Notes: generated by a model not told the origin, from the letters alone. 16,964 nt of DNA from an uncultured Clostridia bacterium (GCA_934489915.1 CAKSSZ010000012.1:1-16964), one strand, 5' to 3'. Counted from the first letter of the stretch, positions 1-7,377 are shown. Numbers and translations: made by a program.

Positions 1-105
1 GGTACGCGTGAGGGAACGATTTTGACAGCGCTTTTGACGGGAGTTGTTGTGAATTTTTTTGTAAAGCGAATCTCCGAGCCGGTTAACAACATATTGTCAA
101 ATTAG
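1..105 (+). CDS. C-terminal fragment of a YczE/YitT-like integral membrane protein (partial)
   Basis: The first frame is open from the window edge to TAG at 103-105 and gives 34 residues. They begin GTREGTILTALLTGVVV, followed by NFFVKRISEP. The REGT...ALLTG...V.FF pattern resembles the end of the last transmembrane helix and the cytoplasmic tail of YczE/YyaS/YitT-type membrane proteins, whose substrates are unknown. Only the tail is present, so family assignment rests on a short motif that I recall rather than on a full domain. The gene is convergent with the AbrB-like gene on the minus strand, and I see no clear terminator in the 101 bases between them. YczE-like genes are often found near transcriptional regulators, but no TetR gene is visible here; the rest of the locus lies to the left. 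Confidence 0.5.
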   Translation, partial: GTREGTILTALLTGVVVNFFVKRISEPVNNILSN

Positions 106-206
106 GTATATGAATTTGAAAGTCACGGTTTCATTTACTATTTGCTTACTGTCGCCTTTCTGTAAGAATTCTTGAACTGCTGTACCGTTACTATGATAAT
201 TAGAAA

Positions 207-674
207 TCAATACAGCGGAATTTCACCATTGTAATTTTCTGCTTTTTCGATCAGGGGACCCTTTGCGCCCATGGTAAAAGCAATGTTGCTGCTGCGAATG
301 GACAACAGCTGCATCCCCGGTGTAACAGATAGAAACTCCATCATTTCTTTTGATAAACGGATTTGTCCCTCTTTTGAGATTGTGATCCAGCAATAGGAAC
401 GCCCCTGGTACGGAAGAAATACTCCCGGTTTCGCCGTGTAATGCAGCAGGGAAGGAAGGTCATCCAAAATGTGTCCAAGCTTGGATGGATAGAGTAGTCC
501 TTTGCGGGTAATGCAAAATCCGCCTGTTATTTTGCTTCCCGTAAATAAATATCCCTTTCCTTCCTCCGTAATTTGATACTCATTGATTGCCTGCGGCGGA
601 AGCTGAAGGCTCCCATCCTGATGAATCAGCGATTTTCCGAAAATATATTTTCCACCCTTATTCATTTGCGGCAT
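207..674 (-). CDS. Hypothetical protein with two AbrB/SpoVT-like halves
   Basis: This gene encodes 155 residues without a signal peptide or membrane segment. I do not recognise a named family. Two segments look like AbrB-type swapped-hairpin elements: IHQDGSLQLPPQAINEYQI near residues 17-35, and ISKEGQIRLSKEMMEFLSV near residues 99-117, the latter followed by PGMQLLSIRSS. Each has the order D/E-G-x-L/I-x-L-P/S-x-x-hydrophobic. Classical AbrB proteins carry one such element and dimerise, so two in one chain could form an intramolecular version. DNA binding is an inference only. The region between them, with GGFCITRKGLL and SYCWITIS, shows no motif I can assign. The start is set by GGAGGGG seven bases ahead of ATG at 674. 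A sigma-A promoter with a palindrome in its spacer lies just upstream. Confidence 0.6.
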   Translation of the reverse strand: MPQMNKGGKYIFGKSLIHQDGSLQLPPQAINEYQITEEGKGYLFTGSKITGGFCITRKGLLYPSKLGHILDDLPSLLHYTAKPGVFLPYQGRSYCWITISKEGQIRLSKEMMEFLSVTPGMQLLSIRSSNIAFTMGAKGPLIEKAENYNGEIPLY

Positions 675-726
675 ACATAATCCCCTCCATCATTGATCAT
701 GGTAATTTGATATTGACACTATTTTC

Positions 727-754
727 ATTATACCTACCGATCGATAGGTTGCAA
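727..754 (-). promoter_or_regulatory. Promoter of the AbrB-like gene with an embedded operator palindrome
   Basis: Read on the minus strand, TTGCAA (754-749) and a perfect TATAAT (732-727) are separated by 16 bases. The spacer plus one base on each side (732-749) is an 18-base inverted repeat, acctaccgatcgataggt on the plus strand, with a single mismatched pair (737/744). A dyad of this size placed exactly between -35 and -10 would let a bound dimer block RNA polymerase. The size and ACCTACCGAT half-site resemble operators of TetR-family repressors. That family assignment is inference, since no TetR gene is in the window. Confidence 0.75.
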
Positions 755-867
755 GCTTTTAAAATGAAATTTTAGTATGCGAAACCAAAAAATTTTTTTA
801 TGCAACTTTTTCTCTCTTTACATGGTATTTATTGATAGGGGGATATGATAGTTTGGGGGCGAAAAGA

Positions 868-1806
868 ATGAAAAAAACGCTTGGCATAATCCTTTTGTTG
901 ATTTGTATGCTGATAAATGCTTCAGTTTATGCGGATGAGAATGAGTTTGTACAGGCGGATATACAAGTATTCTTAAATGACGAGCAGCTTGTGTTAACAC
1001 AGAAGCCTATGCTTTATCATGAAGTACGGTGGCTGCCGTTAAGCGAGATTTGCCGCTCGTTACAGTATAATCTGGCATTTGACCGCAGCACAAATGTGGT
1101 GGTAATTACCCCCGAGGATATTTGTAGAACGGATGATGATAAGAAAATTACCTTCACCGTTGGTTCTGAATGCATTCAAATGGTTTCCGGCGAGTATGTG
1201 AATGAAATTACCAATGCATATACCAATAATGATTCGGTGTACGAACCTATGAGCTGTGAAATCAATGGAGAAATCTATATGCCTGCATATTATTTATGCC
1301 GGGCTTTTGGTTTAAAGCTAAAAAGATATTCTAATTTGGAACCTAATGTGATTAAAATGTTTACCCGAGGATATTTGAATGCGGCAATGGAGACAAAGAA
1401 ACCGCTGATGATTGTGATAGAGCCACTTGCCCTTACTGTGGAGGGCGTGAAGGTCTCTTTTCAATCCATGTTATTTACGGACGAAAATGGGAGATTGCTT
1501 GTCCCGGTTCGTGAGCTGTGCGAGCTGCTTAATTATCACGTTTATTGGTTTGAGGATCCGCAGCGGGTGTGTATTACCGCCGTCCCGAATGATATGAGCA
1601 AATACGGCTATGCCGAGGCAGAAAGTTCCAGTGGAGGAACAGGCATATGGTTTTCTATCGGTGAAAGACAGTATCGTATCAACGGAGATTATTTTAAAAT
1701 GGATACAGCCGCCCAAATTGTCAATCAGCGCACCTATGTTCCATTGCGTGTTTTGGCTGAATTTATGGGATATGATGTGATATATGTTGCCCAATCCGGG
1801 GCGTAA
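868..1806 (+). CDS. Secreted protein with copper-amine-oxidase-like stalk repeats
   Basis: This gene encodes 312 residues from ATG 868; a TTG at 832 is in frame but lacks a ribosome binding site and the usual signal-peptide start. The signal peptide is MKKTLGIILLLICMLINASVYA, written here as residues 1-22, with likely cleavage after the VYA motif. The mature part holds repeats of the copper amine oxidase N-terminal (stalk) type found in many clostridial surface proteins. One lies near residues 32-80 (WLPLSEICRSL...), a weaker one near 131-166 (YMPAYYLCRAFG), one at 190-237 (LLVPVRELCELLNY), and the last at 261-312 (YVPLRVLAEFMGYDVIY). These modules are non-catalytic and probably mediate wall or partner contacts. 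The last repeat stops at VAQSGA, lacking the closing strand normally seen after GYDVIYD. No enzymatic domain is present. Its own terminator follows. No convincing promoter was found upstream. Confidence 0.8.
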   Translation: MKKTLGIILLLICMLINASVYADENEFVQADIQVFLNDEQLVLTQKPMLYHEVRWLPLSEICRSLQYNLAFDRSTNVVVITPEDICRTDDDKKITFTVGSECIQMVSGEYVNEITNAYTNNDSVYEPMSCEINGEIYMPAYYLCRAFGLKLKRYSNLEPNVIKMFTRGYLNAAMETKKPLMIVIEPLALTVEGVKVSFQSMLFTDENGRLLVPVRELCELLNYHVYWFEDPQRVCITAVPNDMSKYGYAEAESSSGGTGIWFSIGERQYRINGDYFKMDTAAQIVNQRTYVPLRVLAEFMGYDVIYVAQSGA

Positions 1807-1830
1807 CGGAACAAGAAGACGGAGATTAGC

Positions 1831-1879
1831 CTTCCGGTTATAATTGTGTGATCATGCAATTGTAACCGGAAGTTTTTTT
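1831..1879 (+). terminator. Rho-independent terminator of the stalk-domain gene
   Basis: A 16-base stem (1831-1846 with 1857-1872, one G-T wobble) closes a 10-base loop and is followed by seven T (1873-1879). It lies 25 bases after the stop codon. Confidence 0.93.
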
Positions 1880-1936
1880 GTAAAAATGATGGAATCAAAT
1901 AGCCTGATTTAAATTCCAACAAAAAAATGTAGAAAA

Positions 1937-1966
1937 ATCGTAGAAATAAAACTTTTTTTCTGCGAT
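1937..1966. other. Imperfect inverted repeat overlapping the -35 region of the DUF6514-like gene
   Basis: The arm atcgtagaaa (1937-1946) and the arm tttctgcgat (1957-1966) match as inverted repeats at nine of ten positions, around a 10-base spacer. The right arm covers the place where a -35 element would sit for the TATAAT at 1987. It could be an operator or a small RNA hairpin; nothing in the sequence decides which. Confidence 0.4.
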
Positions 1967-1992
1967 ACTTTTTGAAATGATTGTAGTATAAT
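1964..1992 (+). promoter_or_regulatory. Promoter of the DUF6514-like gene
   Basis: A perfect -10, TATAAT, lies at 1987-1992. At 17 bases upstream stands GATACT (1964-1969), a poor -35, so the promoter may rely on an activator or on the -10 context. The 14 bases TTGTAGTATAATGG (1981-1994) recur exactly at the galE promoter. Confidence 0.65.
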
Positions 1993-2043
1993 GGTCTTGT
2001 CGGTTGAAAAAAGGCAACTCAAAATGAGAAAAGGGGAATAAAA

Positions 2044-2337
2044 ATGAAAAAGGAAATGATTTCAAACATGCAGATTACCTTACCGGAGGGGGAATGTAGA
2101 CTGGAATATTACTTGTGCGAAAGACCGGAATCCTATGGTGTTGAAATCGTGAAAAAGAAGTGTGATACCGGAGAAGTGGTGGAGTCAGAAGGTTATTCGG
2201 ATGTTTGCTGTTCTCGGAACCGCACTCAGTATATGCTCCGTCAAATGGCAAAAAATACAGTAACGCCTATTTCCTTGTCTGAGGTGATGGAAGCATTGAT
2301 GATGGATGCAGAAGAGGCATGGAAGGATGCGATTTAA
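2044..2337 (+). CDS. Small DUF6514-like protein of unknown function
   Basis: This gene encodes 97 residues, cytoplasmic and acidic, with no membrane segment. The pattern of a beta-rich N-terminal half (RLEYYLCERPESYGVEIVKK), a central turn and a helical end with KNTVTPISLSEVMEALM matches small clostridial proteins of the DUF6514 family as I recall them. In these, a VTP.sL.ev...l motif closes the domain. The function of that family is unknown to me. AAAGGGG stands seven to eight bases before ATG 2044, which supports the start. The gene has its own promoter and is monocistronic. It is convergent with tRNA-Thr, and the hairpin between them is the only terminator candidate for both. Confidence 0.7.
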   Translation: MKKEMISNMQITLPEGECRLEYYLCERPESYGVEIVKKKCDTGEVVESEGYSDVCCSRNRTQYMLRQMAKNTVTPISLSEVMEALMMDAEEAWKDAI

Positions 2338-2351
2338 GAAAGCGCATTATG

Positions 2352-2380
2352 AAAAACCCGTCTCTACAAGAGACGGGTTT
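2352..2380 (-). terminator. Terminator abutting tRNA-Thr, possibly shared with the convergent gene
   Basis: A perfect 11-base stem (2354-2364 with 2370-2380) has a five-base loop. On the minus strand it is followed by five T (2356-2352), the better direction, ending the tRNA transcript. On the plus strand only three T follow, so termination of the DUF6514-like gene is less certain. The stem starts at the last base of the encoded CCA end. Confidence 0.85.
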
Positions 2381-2454
2381 GGAGCTGGTGGTCAGAATCG
2401 AACTGACAACCTGCTCATTACGAATGAGCTGCTCTGCCATTGAGCCACACCAGC
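2380..2454 (-). tRNA. tRNA-Thr, anticodon CGT, with encoded CCA
   Basis: The minus strand folds into a complete cloverleaf of 75 bases. The acceptor stem is GCTGGTG with CACCAGC, the D stem GCTC with GAGC, and the anticodon stem GCTCA with TGAGC around the loop TTCGTAA. The T stem is GTCAG with CTGAC around TTCGATT. The anticodon at positions 34-36 is CGT, reading the threonine codon ACG. The discriminator base is T and CCA is encoded. The gene stands alone, not in an rRNA or tRNA cluster, and has its own strong promoter upstream. Confidence 0.97.
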
Positions 2455-2490
2455 AATGTGCAGGGACAAACCTGCCCTGCAACAAATAAT

Positions 2491-2520
2491 ATTATATCAA
2501 AAATCTATTGTGTTTGTCAA
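2491..2520 (-). promoter_or_regulatory. Promoter of tRNA-Thr
   Basis: On the minus strand, TTGACA (2520-2515) and TATAAT (2496-2491) are both perfect, with an 18-base spacer and a TG one base before the -10. It lies between the galE stop codon and the tRNA, so the tRNA does not depend on readthrough from galE. A short hairpin (caggg/ccctg, 2461-2479) sits in the precursor leader. Confidence 0.9.
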
Positions 2521-2531
2521 GCTTTTTTTGA

Positions 2532-3536
2532 TTATTTTTGAAAACGGTTTTTGGCAAAGCGCCAAGCGTCTTCACACATTTCATCAATTCCGTATTTTGC
2601 TTTCCAGCCCAGCTCCCGTTCTGCTTTCGAGGGGTCAGCGTAGCATTGAGCAATGTCACCCGGACGGCGGTCTACAATTTGATAGGCAACCTTCTTGCCG
2701 CTGGCTTTTTCAAACGCTTTTACTACCTGCAGTACGGAGTAACCGTTTCCGGTTCCCAGATTGTAAATATCAACGCCGGTGCGGTTTGCAATCCGTTCTA
2801 CTGCTTTAATGTGTCCCAGAGCCAAATCTACCACGTGGATATAATCCCGTACGCCGGTACCGTCGGGAGTGGGATAGTCGTTGCCGAATACGCTCAGGCT
2901 TGCCAGCTCACCTGTGGCAACCTTAGCCACATAGGGTAAGAGGTTGTTGGGGATTCCGTTAGGATCTTCCCCCAAAAGACCGCTTTTGTGAGCGCCGATG
3001 GGATTAAAGTAACGCAGAAGCACAACGCCCCATTCCGGATCGGAAATAACCAGATCCTGCAAAATTTGTTCAATCATTAGCTTGGTGCTGCCATAAGGGT
3101 TGGTGGTGTGCAGGGGGAAGTCTTCCCGAATCGGTACGGAAGCCGGGTCACCGTAAACCGTGGCAGAGGAGCTGAAGACGATTTTCTTCACATGATGCTC
3201 CTGCATGACCTGGCACAAAACCAAAGTACTCATTAAATTATTTTCATAATAGCGCAGTGGCTGGCTTACCGATTCCCCCACTGCTTTTAGTCCCGCAAAG
3301 TGAATGACCACATCAATGGACTGCTCGTTAAAGATCTTTTCCACAGCGGCTTTGTCAGTAAAATCTGCCTCATAGAAAGGGAATTCCTTGCCGGTAATGG
3401 TTTTAATATCCTGGACTGTTTGGGGTTTGGAATTCACAAAATTATCTGCTACAACAATATCGTAGCCTGCGTCTAACAGTTCTACGCAAGTGTGGCTGCC
3501 GATGTATCCGGCGCCCCCTGTTACTAAAATATTCAC
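2532..3536 (-). CDS. galE: UDP-glucose 4-epimerase
   Basis: GalE interconverts UDP-glucose and UDP-galactose in the cytoplasm, linking the Leloir pathway to surface polysaccharide precursors. The 334-residue length is standard for the family. The Rossmann NAD-binding motif GGAGYIGSH is at residues 7-15. FSSSATVYGD at 121-130 holds the catalytic Ser124, and the YxxxK dyad is Y148/K152 in NPYGSTKLM. NLGTGNGYSV and RRPGD in the C-terminal half are typical of the sugar-nucleotide binding lobe. ATG 3536 is preceded by AAAGGA seven bases upstream. No other Leloir gene is near. It lies downstream of the ABC exporter operon in the same direction but has its own promoter. No terminator is visible after its stop codon. 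Confidence 0.96.
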   Translation of the reverse strand: MNILVTGGAGYIGSHTCVELLDAGYDIVVADNFVNSKPQTVQDIKTITGKEFPFYEADFTDKAAVEKIFNEQSIDVVIHFAGLKAVGESVSQPLRYYENNLMSTLVLCQVMQEHHVKKIVFSSSATVYGDPASVPIREDFPLHTTNPYGSTKLMIEQILQDLVISDPEWGVVLLRYFNPIGAHKSGLLGEDPNGIPNNLLPYVAKVATGELASLSVFGNDYPTPDGTGVRDYIHVVDLALGHIKAVERIANRTGVDIYNLGTGNGYSVLQVVKAFEKASGKKVAYQIVDRRPGDIAQCYADPSKAERELGWKAKYGIDEMCEDAWRFAKNRFQK

Positions 3537-3569
3537 ATCACATCATCCTTTCAAGTTCGTCCTAATTCC

Positions 3570-3598
3570 ATTATACTACAAAATGATTTCTTTTGCAC
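3570..3598 (-). promoter_or_regulatory. Promoter of galE
   Basis: On the minus strand there is a perfect TATAAT (3575-3570), with a weak -35 GTGCAA (3598-3593) 17 bases upstream. The -10 context TTGTAGTATAATGG is identical over 14 bases to that of the DUF6514-like gene. Confidence 0.65.
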
Positions 3599-3634
3599 TA
3601 CTTTTTTTGAAATTTTATAAATTTGAACCAATTT

Positions 3635-5425
3635 TTAAGATGATTGGCCTTGCAGGGCTTCATATTGCGCCCGCAGCAAATGATAATACATCCCCTTTTT
3701 TTCTAATAGCTGCCGATGGGTACCGGCTTCCTGAATGCCGCCGTTGGCAATGCACATAATGCAGTCTGCTTGCTGAATGGTGGAAAGACGGTGTGCAATA
3801 ATAAAGGAAGTTCTGTTTTGCAGCAACCGTTGCAAGGCTTGCTGAATGACCCGCTCGGTTTCGGTATCAATGGTGGAAGTGGCTTCATCCAAAATAAGAA
3901 TTTTCGGATCAGCCAATACCACCCGGGCAAAGGACAGGAGCTGCCGTTCGCCGGCGGATAGCTCGCTGCCCCGTTCGGAAATGCGGGTGTAGTATCCGTT
4001 CGGCAGTTTTTGAATAAATTCGTCTGCATAAATGGCGCGGGCAGCTGCCATACATTCTTCGTCGGTTGCGTCCAGTCTGCCGTAACGGATATTTTCAATG
4101 ATGTTCCCTTCAAATACAAAGCTGTCCTGCATCATAATGCCCATTTGCGAACGGAGGGAATGCAGAGTAACCTGACTGATATCCTGTCCGTCGATCAGGA
4201 TTTTCCCGGATCTGGGGTCATAAAAACGGCTGATTAAATTGACCACTGTAGTTTTTCCTGCGCCGGTGGGCCCAACAAAGGCAATGGTTTGACCGGGCTG
4301 CACCCGGAAGGACACATCCTTTAAAATGGTTTGCCCTTCCTCATACCCAAAGGTGACCTGCTGGAAATCCACCTCGCCCTGAATGGGGGGCAGGGAGATG
4401 GCGTCTGGGGCGTCTTTCAGATCCGGCTCGGTTTCTAAAATATCAAATATTGTCTCCAGATTTGCCATGGCAGTCAGCAGCTGGTTATAAATGACCGACA
4501 TATTGTTAATGGGCTGCCAGAAGCGGGTAATGTATCCTGCAAAGGCAAAAATGGTGCCCAGAGTCATGGCTTGCTTTCCTAACAGAACCCAGCCTACATA
4601 ATAGGTTGCGGCTGTGCCTATTACGCCGATGATGTCAATGCAGGGCAGAAAAAACTGATTCAGGCGGAAGGCATGCAGCCAGGTATTAACACAGGTATGA
4701 TTGAGGTTATCATAAATTTCCGCATTTTGCTTTTCTCGGGTGAAGGATTGAATGATTTTCACCCCCATAATATTTTCGTGCAAAAAGGCAGTACGGTTGG
4801 AGTTTTTGTGATTGTTTTGCAGCTGCCAGTAATGGATGGCGTTTTTAAAGCCGAATACAACTGCGAATAACGGAATACAGGTGAGGAGGCTGACCGCAGT
4901 AAGCTTGATATCAATGGTTAGCATTAAAATAATAATCACAATCAGCGTGACAAAATCGCTCACCAAATTTACAATACCGTCTGAAAGCAGGTTGGCAAGG
5001 GCATCAATATAGTTGGTCAACCGCACCAAAATCTTTCCTGTCGGGCGATCGTCAAAAAACCGAAAGGAGAGGGTTTGCAGATGGGAAAACAGATCTTTTC
5101 GCAAGTCATAAATGACCCAATACCCCACCTGATTCATTAAAATTCCCTTGACGCTGGTCAGCGCCGCCTGGGCAATGATGAGCAGCAGAAGCACACCTAC
5201 TGCAATGCATACGCCCGGAATATTCCCGGAAGGGATCATATCGTCCATCACAATTTTGGAAACGTAAGGGCCGCCTAAGGAGCAAATGGAGGCAAGCCCC
5301 ATTAAAATTAGGCCGATGATAAATTTCCCCTTGTATTTTGCTACATAGGCGCTGAATTTTTTTAATTGCTGGGGATTCCATTTTCGTTCCAGAATTTCAT
5401 CTTCAAAATAGGTATTCCGAGCCAT
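3635..5425 (-). CDS. ABC exporter half-transporter, subunit with the catalytic ATP site
   Basis: This gene encodes 596 residues: about six membrane helices (roughly 33-320) followed by a nucleotide-binding domain. Walker A is GPTGAGKTT (385-393), the Q-loop Gln is at 433, and the Walker B stretch ILILDE ends in catalytic Glu514. The switch histidine is H545 (IIAHRLS). The signature motif is LSAGERQ (489-495) rather than LSGGQ. With its neighbour it forms the two halves of a heterodimeric exporter of the LmrCD/BmrCD/TM287-288 type. This subunit supplies the intact Walker and switch residues, while its altered signature belongs to the degenerate site. Substrates could be drugs, lipids or peptides and cannot be read from sequence. 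It starts two bases after the upstream subunit's stop codon, with GGGGTGG as ribosome binding site, so the pair is translationally linked. Confidence 0.93.
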   Translation of the reverse strand: MARNTYFEDEILERKWNPQQLKKFSAYVAKYKGKFIIGLILMGLASICSLGGPYVSKIVMDDMIPSGNIPGVCIAVGVLLLLIIAQAALTSVKGILMNQVGYWVIYDLRKDLFSHLQTLSFRFFDDRPTGKILVRLTNYIDALANLLSDGIVNLVSDFVTLIVIIILMLTIDIKLTAVSLLTCIPLFAVVFGFKNAIHYWQLQNNHKNSNRTAFLHENIMGVKIIQSFTREKQNAEIYDNLNHTCVNTWLHAFRLNQFFLPCIDIIGVIGTAATYYVGWVLLGKQAMTLGTIFAFAGYITRFWQPINNMSVIYNQLLTAMANLETIFDILETEPDLKDAPDAISLPPIQGEVDFQQVTFGYEEGQTILKDVSFRVQPGQTIAFVGPTGAGKTTVVNLISRFYDPRSGKILIDGQDISQVTLHSLRSQMGIMMQDSFVFEGNIIENIRYGRLDATDEECMAAARAIYADEFIQKLPNGYYTRISERGSELSAGERQLLSFARVVLADPKILILDEATSTIDTETERVIQQALQRLLQNRTSFIIAHRLSTIQQADCIMCIANGGIQEAGTHRQLLEKKGMYYHLLRAQYEALQGQSS

Positions 5426-5427
5426 GT

Positions 5428-7179
5428 TTATTCCACCCCCATTCCCAAAATTTCAGCAATGCTGTCGCCGTATTGCTCTTGATAAATACGGGCATAGCGC
5501 CCGTTTTTTGCCAGCAGCTGCCGGTGGGTTCCCATTTCTTCAATCCGTCCGTGATCCAGCACAATGATTTGGTCGGCATCCTGTACAGAGGATACTCGGC
5601 TGGCGACAATGAGCAGGGAGTGCGGCTCCTTCATATGGCGGATGTTTTCTAAAATCACCTGCTCTGTCTCATTGTCCAATGCAGAGGTGGAGTCATCTAA
5701 AATCAAGATAGGCGCATGCTTTACAAAGGAGCGCGCCATGGAAATACGTTGCTTTTGACCGCCGGAAAGGCCGATGCCCCGTTCTCCGACAATCGTGTCG
5801 TAGCCCTGCTCCAAACGGTTGATAAAGCCGTCTGCATCGGCTGTTTTTGCTGCGTGAACCACTTCCTCCTGAGGGATGGCGTCATTTTCATAGGCAATAT
5901 TGGAGTCTACCGTGTTGGAAAACAGAAATACATCCTGGCTCACATACGAAATGCTTTTGCGCAGATCCGTCAAGGAATAGTCCCGCACGTCGATTCCGTC
6001 TAAGGTGACCCGACCGTTTGTGCAGTCATAAAAGCGGGGGATCAGGTTCAGTAAAGAGGTTTTTCCGCTGCCGGTAGCGCCCAAAATTCCCAGCTTGGAG
6101 CCCAAGGGCAGTTGCAGGTTAATATGATCTAAAATTAGGTTCCCGTCGTAGGTAAGGGAAACATCCTCAAAAGCCAAATCTCCGTGAATGGGATGGTGCC
6201 CGGTTGGGTTTTTGGGGCTTGCAATGGCAGGCTCCTGTTCTAAGAAGCCAAACATTTTCTCCCCGGAAACCAGTGCATTTTGCAGAGTGGTAGTGTAGGT
6301 AGCAATTAAATTAATCGGGTTCATCAAATAAGTAATATAAGAAGTAAAGGCAACCAAGGTTCCAATGGAAATTTTGCCTTGGATAACCAAGATACCGCCG
6401 GAAAGCAGAGTAACCATGTAAGGAAAGTTTCCGAATACAATGAATTTCCAATATTGGCTTGCCCATGCCCGGATCAGCTTGAGGTGCAGCATGGTAAACG
6501 CTTTATTTTCCCGATCCAGCTTTTCTTCCTCAAACTTCTCCCGAGAAAAAGCGCGGACAATCCGAATGCCGTTTAAATTTTCCTGCGCTACAGTGGAAAT
6601 GCGGGAGGCCTGCTCCCGAATGTCAATGTAAATCGGACGAACCAGCTTTGCATATTGGCGGGTATAGGCTGCCACAAAGGGTAGGCAGAGATAAGCGAGC
6701 AGAGTCATTAAGGGCTGCATGGAAAAAAGAATTACGCTTGCCATCACAAAAGAAAAAACAGACTCAAAAATAGCCGGAAAGGTTGCTGAAAAAATATTTT
6801 TCACATTTTCTGCGTCTGAGGAAAGAACGGTCAGCAAATTTCCGGTTTTGGCTTTTTGAAAGGTTTCAAAAGAAAGCTGAAAAAATTTTCTCAGCAATCG
6901 GCCTCGTATTTCAATGATGCCTTTCAGGGTATTGGTTTCCAATAAATAATTTTTAGTAAAGTTGACGCCGTGCTTTAGCAGCGTAACGCCCACCATGCCA
7001 AATAAAATGGGGAGCAGAAGGCGGGCTTCCCCTTGCTCATATACACGGTCAAATAAGAGCTTGCTCAGATAAGGGTTTACCATGTTCAGCCCGATCATTG
7101 CAATGGACAGAAAATAGCAAAAAAGAATTGCCGTTTGATAGGGTTTAAAAAATTGCCAGGCCTTGCGAAAAATTTTCAT
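5428..7179 (-). CDS. ABC exporter half-transporter, subunit with the degenerate ATP site
   Basis: This gene encodes 583 residues from ATG 7179, chosen because GGGGGG sits seven bases upstream; a TTG 15 bases earlier is in frame but overlaps that ribosome binding site. Six membrane helices precede a nucleotide-binding domain. Walker A is GATGSGKTS (367-375), Q-loop Gln415, and the signature is canonical LSGGQ (471-475). Walker B reads LILDDSTS, with Asp496 in place of the catalytic Glu. The switch histidine is replaced by Ser527 (IVASRVSS). Both changes mark the non-hydrolytic site of heterodimeric type IV exporters. The canonical signature completes the active site with the partner's Walker motifs. 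It is the first gene of the two-gene operon. Confidence 0.93.
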   Translation of the reverse strand: MKIFRKAWQFFKPYQTAILFCYFLSIAMIGLNMVNPYLSKLLFDRVYEQGEARLLLPILFGMVGVTLLKHGVNFTKNYLLETNTLKGIIEIRGRLLRKFFQLSFETFQKAKTGNLLTVLSSDAENVKNIFSATFPAIFESVFSFVMASVILFSMQPLMTLLAYLCLPFVAAYTRQYAKLVRPIYIDIREQASRISTVAQENLNGIRIVRAFSREKFEEEKLDRENKAFTMLHLKLIRAWASQYWKFIVFGNFPYMVTLLSGGILVIQGKISIGTLVAFTSYITYLMNPINLIATYTTTLQNALVSGEKMFGFLEQEPAIASPKNPTGHHPIHGDLAFEDVSLTYDGNLILDHINLQLPLGSKLGILGATGSGKTSLLNLIPRFYDCTNGRVTLDGIDVRDYSLTDLRKSISYVSQDVFLFSNTVDSNIAYENDAIPQEEVVHAAKTADADGFINRLEQGYDTIVGERGIGLSGGQKQRISMARSFVKHAPILILDDSTSALDNETEQVILENIRHMKEPHSLLIVASRVSSVQDADQIIVLDHGRIEEMGTHRQLLAKNGRYARIYQEQYGDSIAEILGMGVE

Positions 7180-7218
7180 CCTGATTCCCCCCAAAAAATA
7201 CCCCGTTGTTTTTTGTTT

Positions 7219-7224
7219 ATTATA
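7219..7224 (-). promoter_or_regulatory. Extended -10 promoter of the ABC exporter operon
   Basis: On the minus strand TGCTATAAT gives a perfect -10 with an extended TG. No good -35 is found at 16-18 bases. About 40 bases lie between this -10 and the start codon. Confidence 0.75.
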
Positions 7225-7266
7225 GCATAGTTTTATGAGAAAGGGAATTCTGAAAATGGAACCTCA

Positions 7267-7301
7267 GGCAAGAAATTTTCTCTTTCGGGAGAGTTCTCGC
7301 C
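7267..7301. other. Two-tier inverted repeat between the divergent exporter and HD-protein promoters
   Basis: The outer arms ggcaagaa (7267-7274) and ttctcgcc (7294-7301) pair except at one position, which is a G-T wobble on the minus strand. An inner tctc/gaga pair follows. It is not followed by a T-tract suited to a known upstream transcript, so I do not call it a terminator. A regulator site upstream of either promoter is possible. Confidence 0.35.
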
Positions 7302-7348
7302 GCTTTTCTTCCAAATGCTTAAAAATAATCACTTTCTGAGCCTTTTTC

Positions 7349-7377
7349 TTGCATTTTCATTGTGTTTGTGATATACT
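7349..7377 (+). promoter_or_regulatory. Promoter of the HD-domain gene
   Basis: TTGCAT (7349-7354) and TATACT (7372-7377) are 17 bases apart, with TG one base before the -10. The -35 overlaps an in-frame TTG codon at 7349, which therefore cannot be the start of this gene. Confidence 0.8.

Noticed and set aside
832..867. TTG 832 as start of the stalk-domain protein
   Set aside because: It would put 12 residues ahead of a standard MKKTLG signal peptide and has no ribosome binding site.
3537..3634. Terminator between the ABC exporter genes and galE
   Set aside because: Only weak A/T-rich pairing is present; galE has its own promoter, but readthrough from the exporter operon cannot be excluded.
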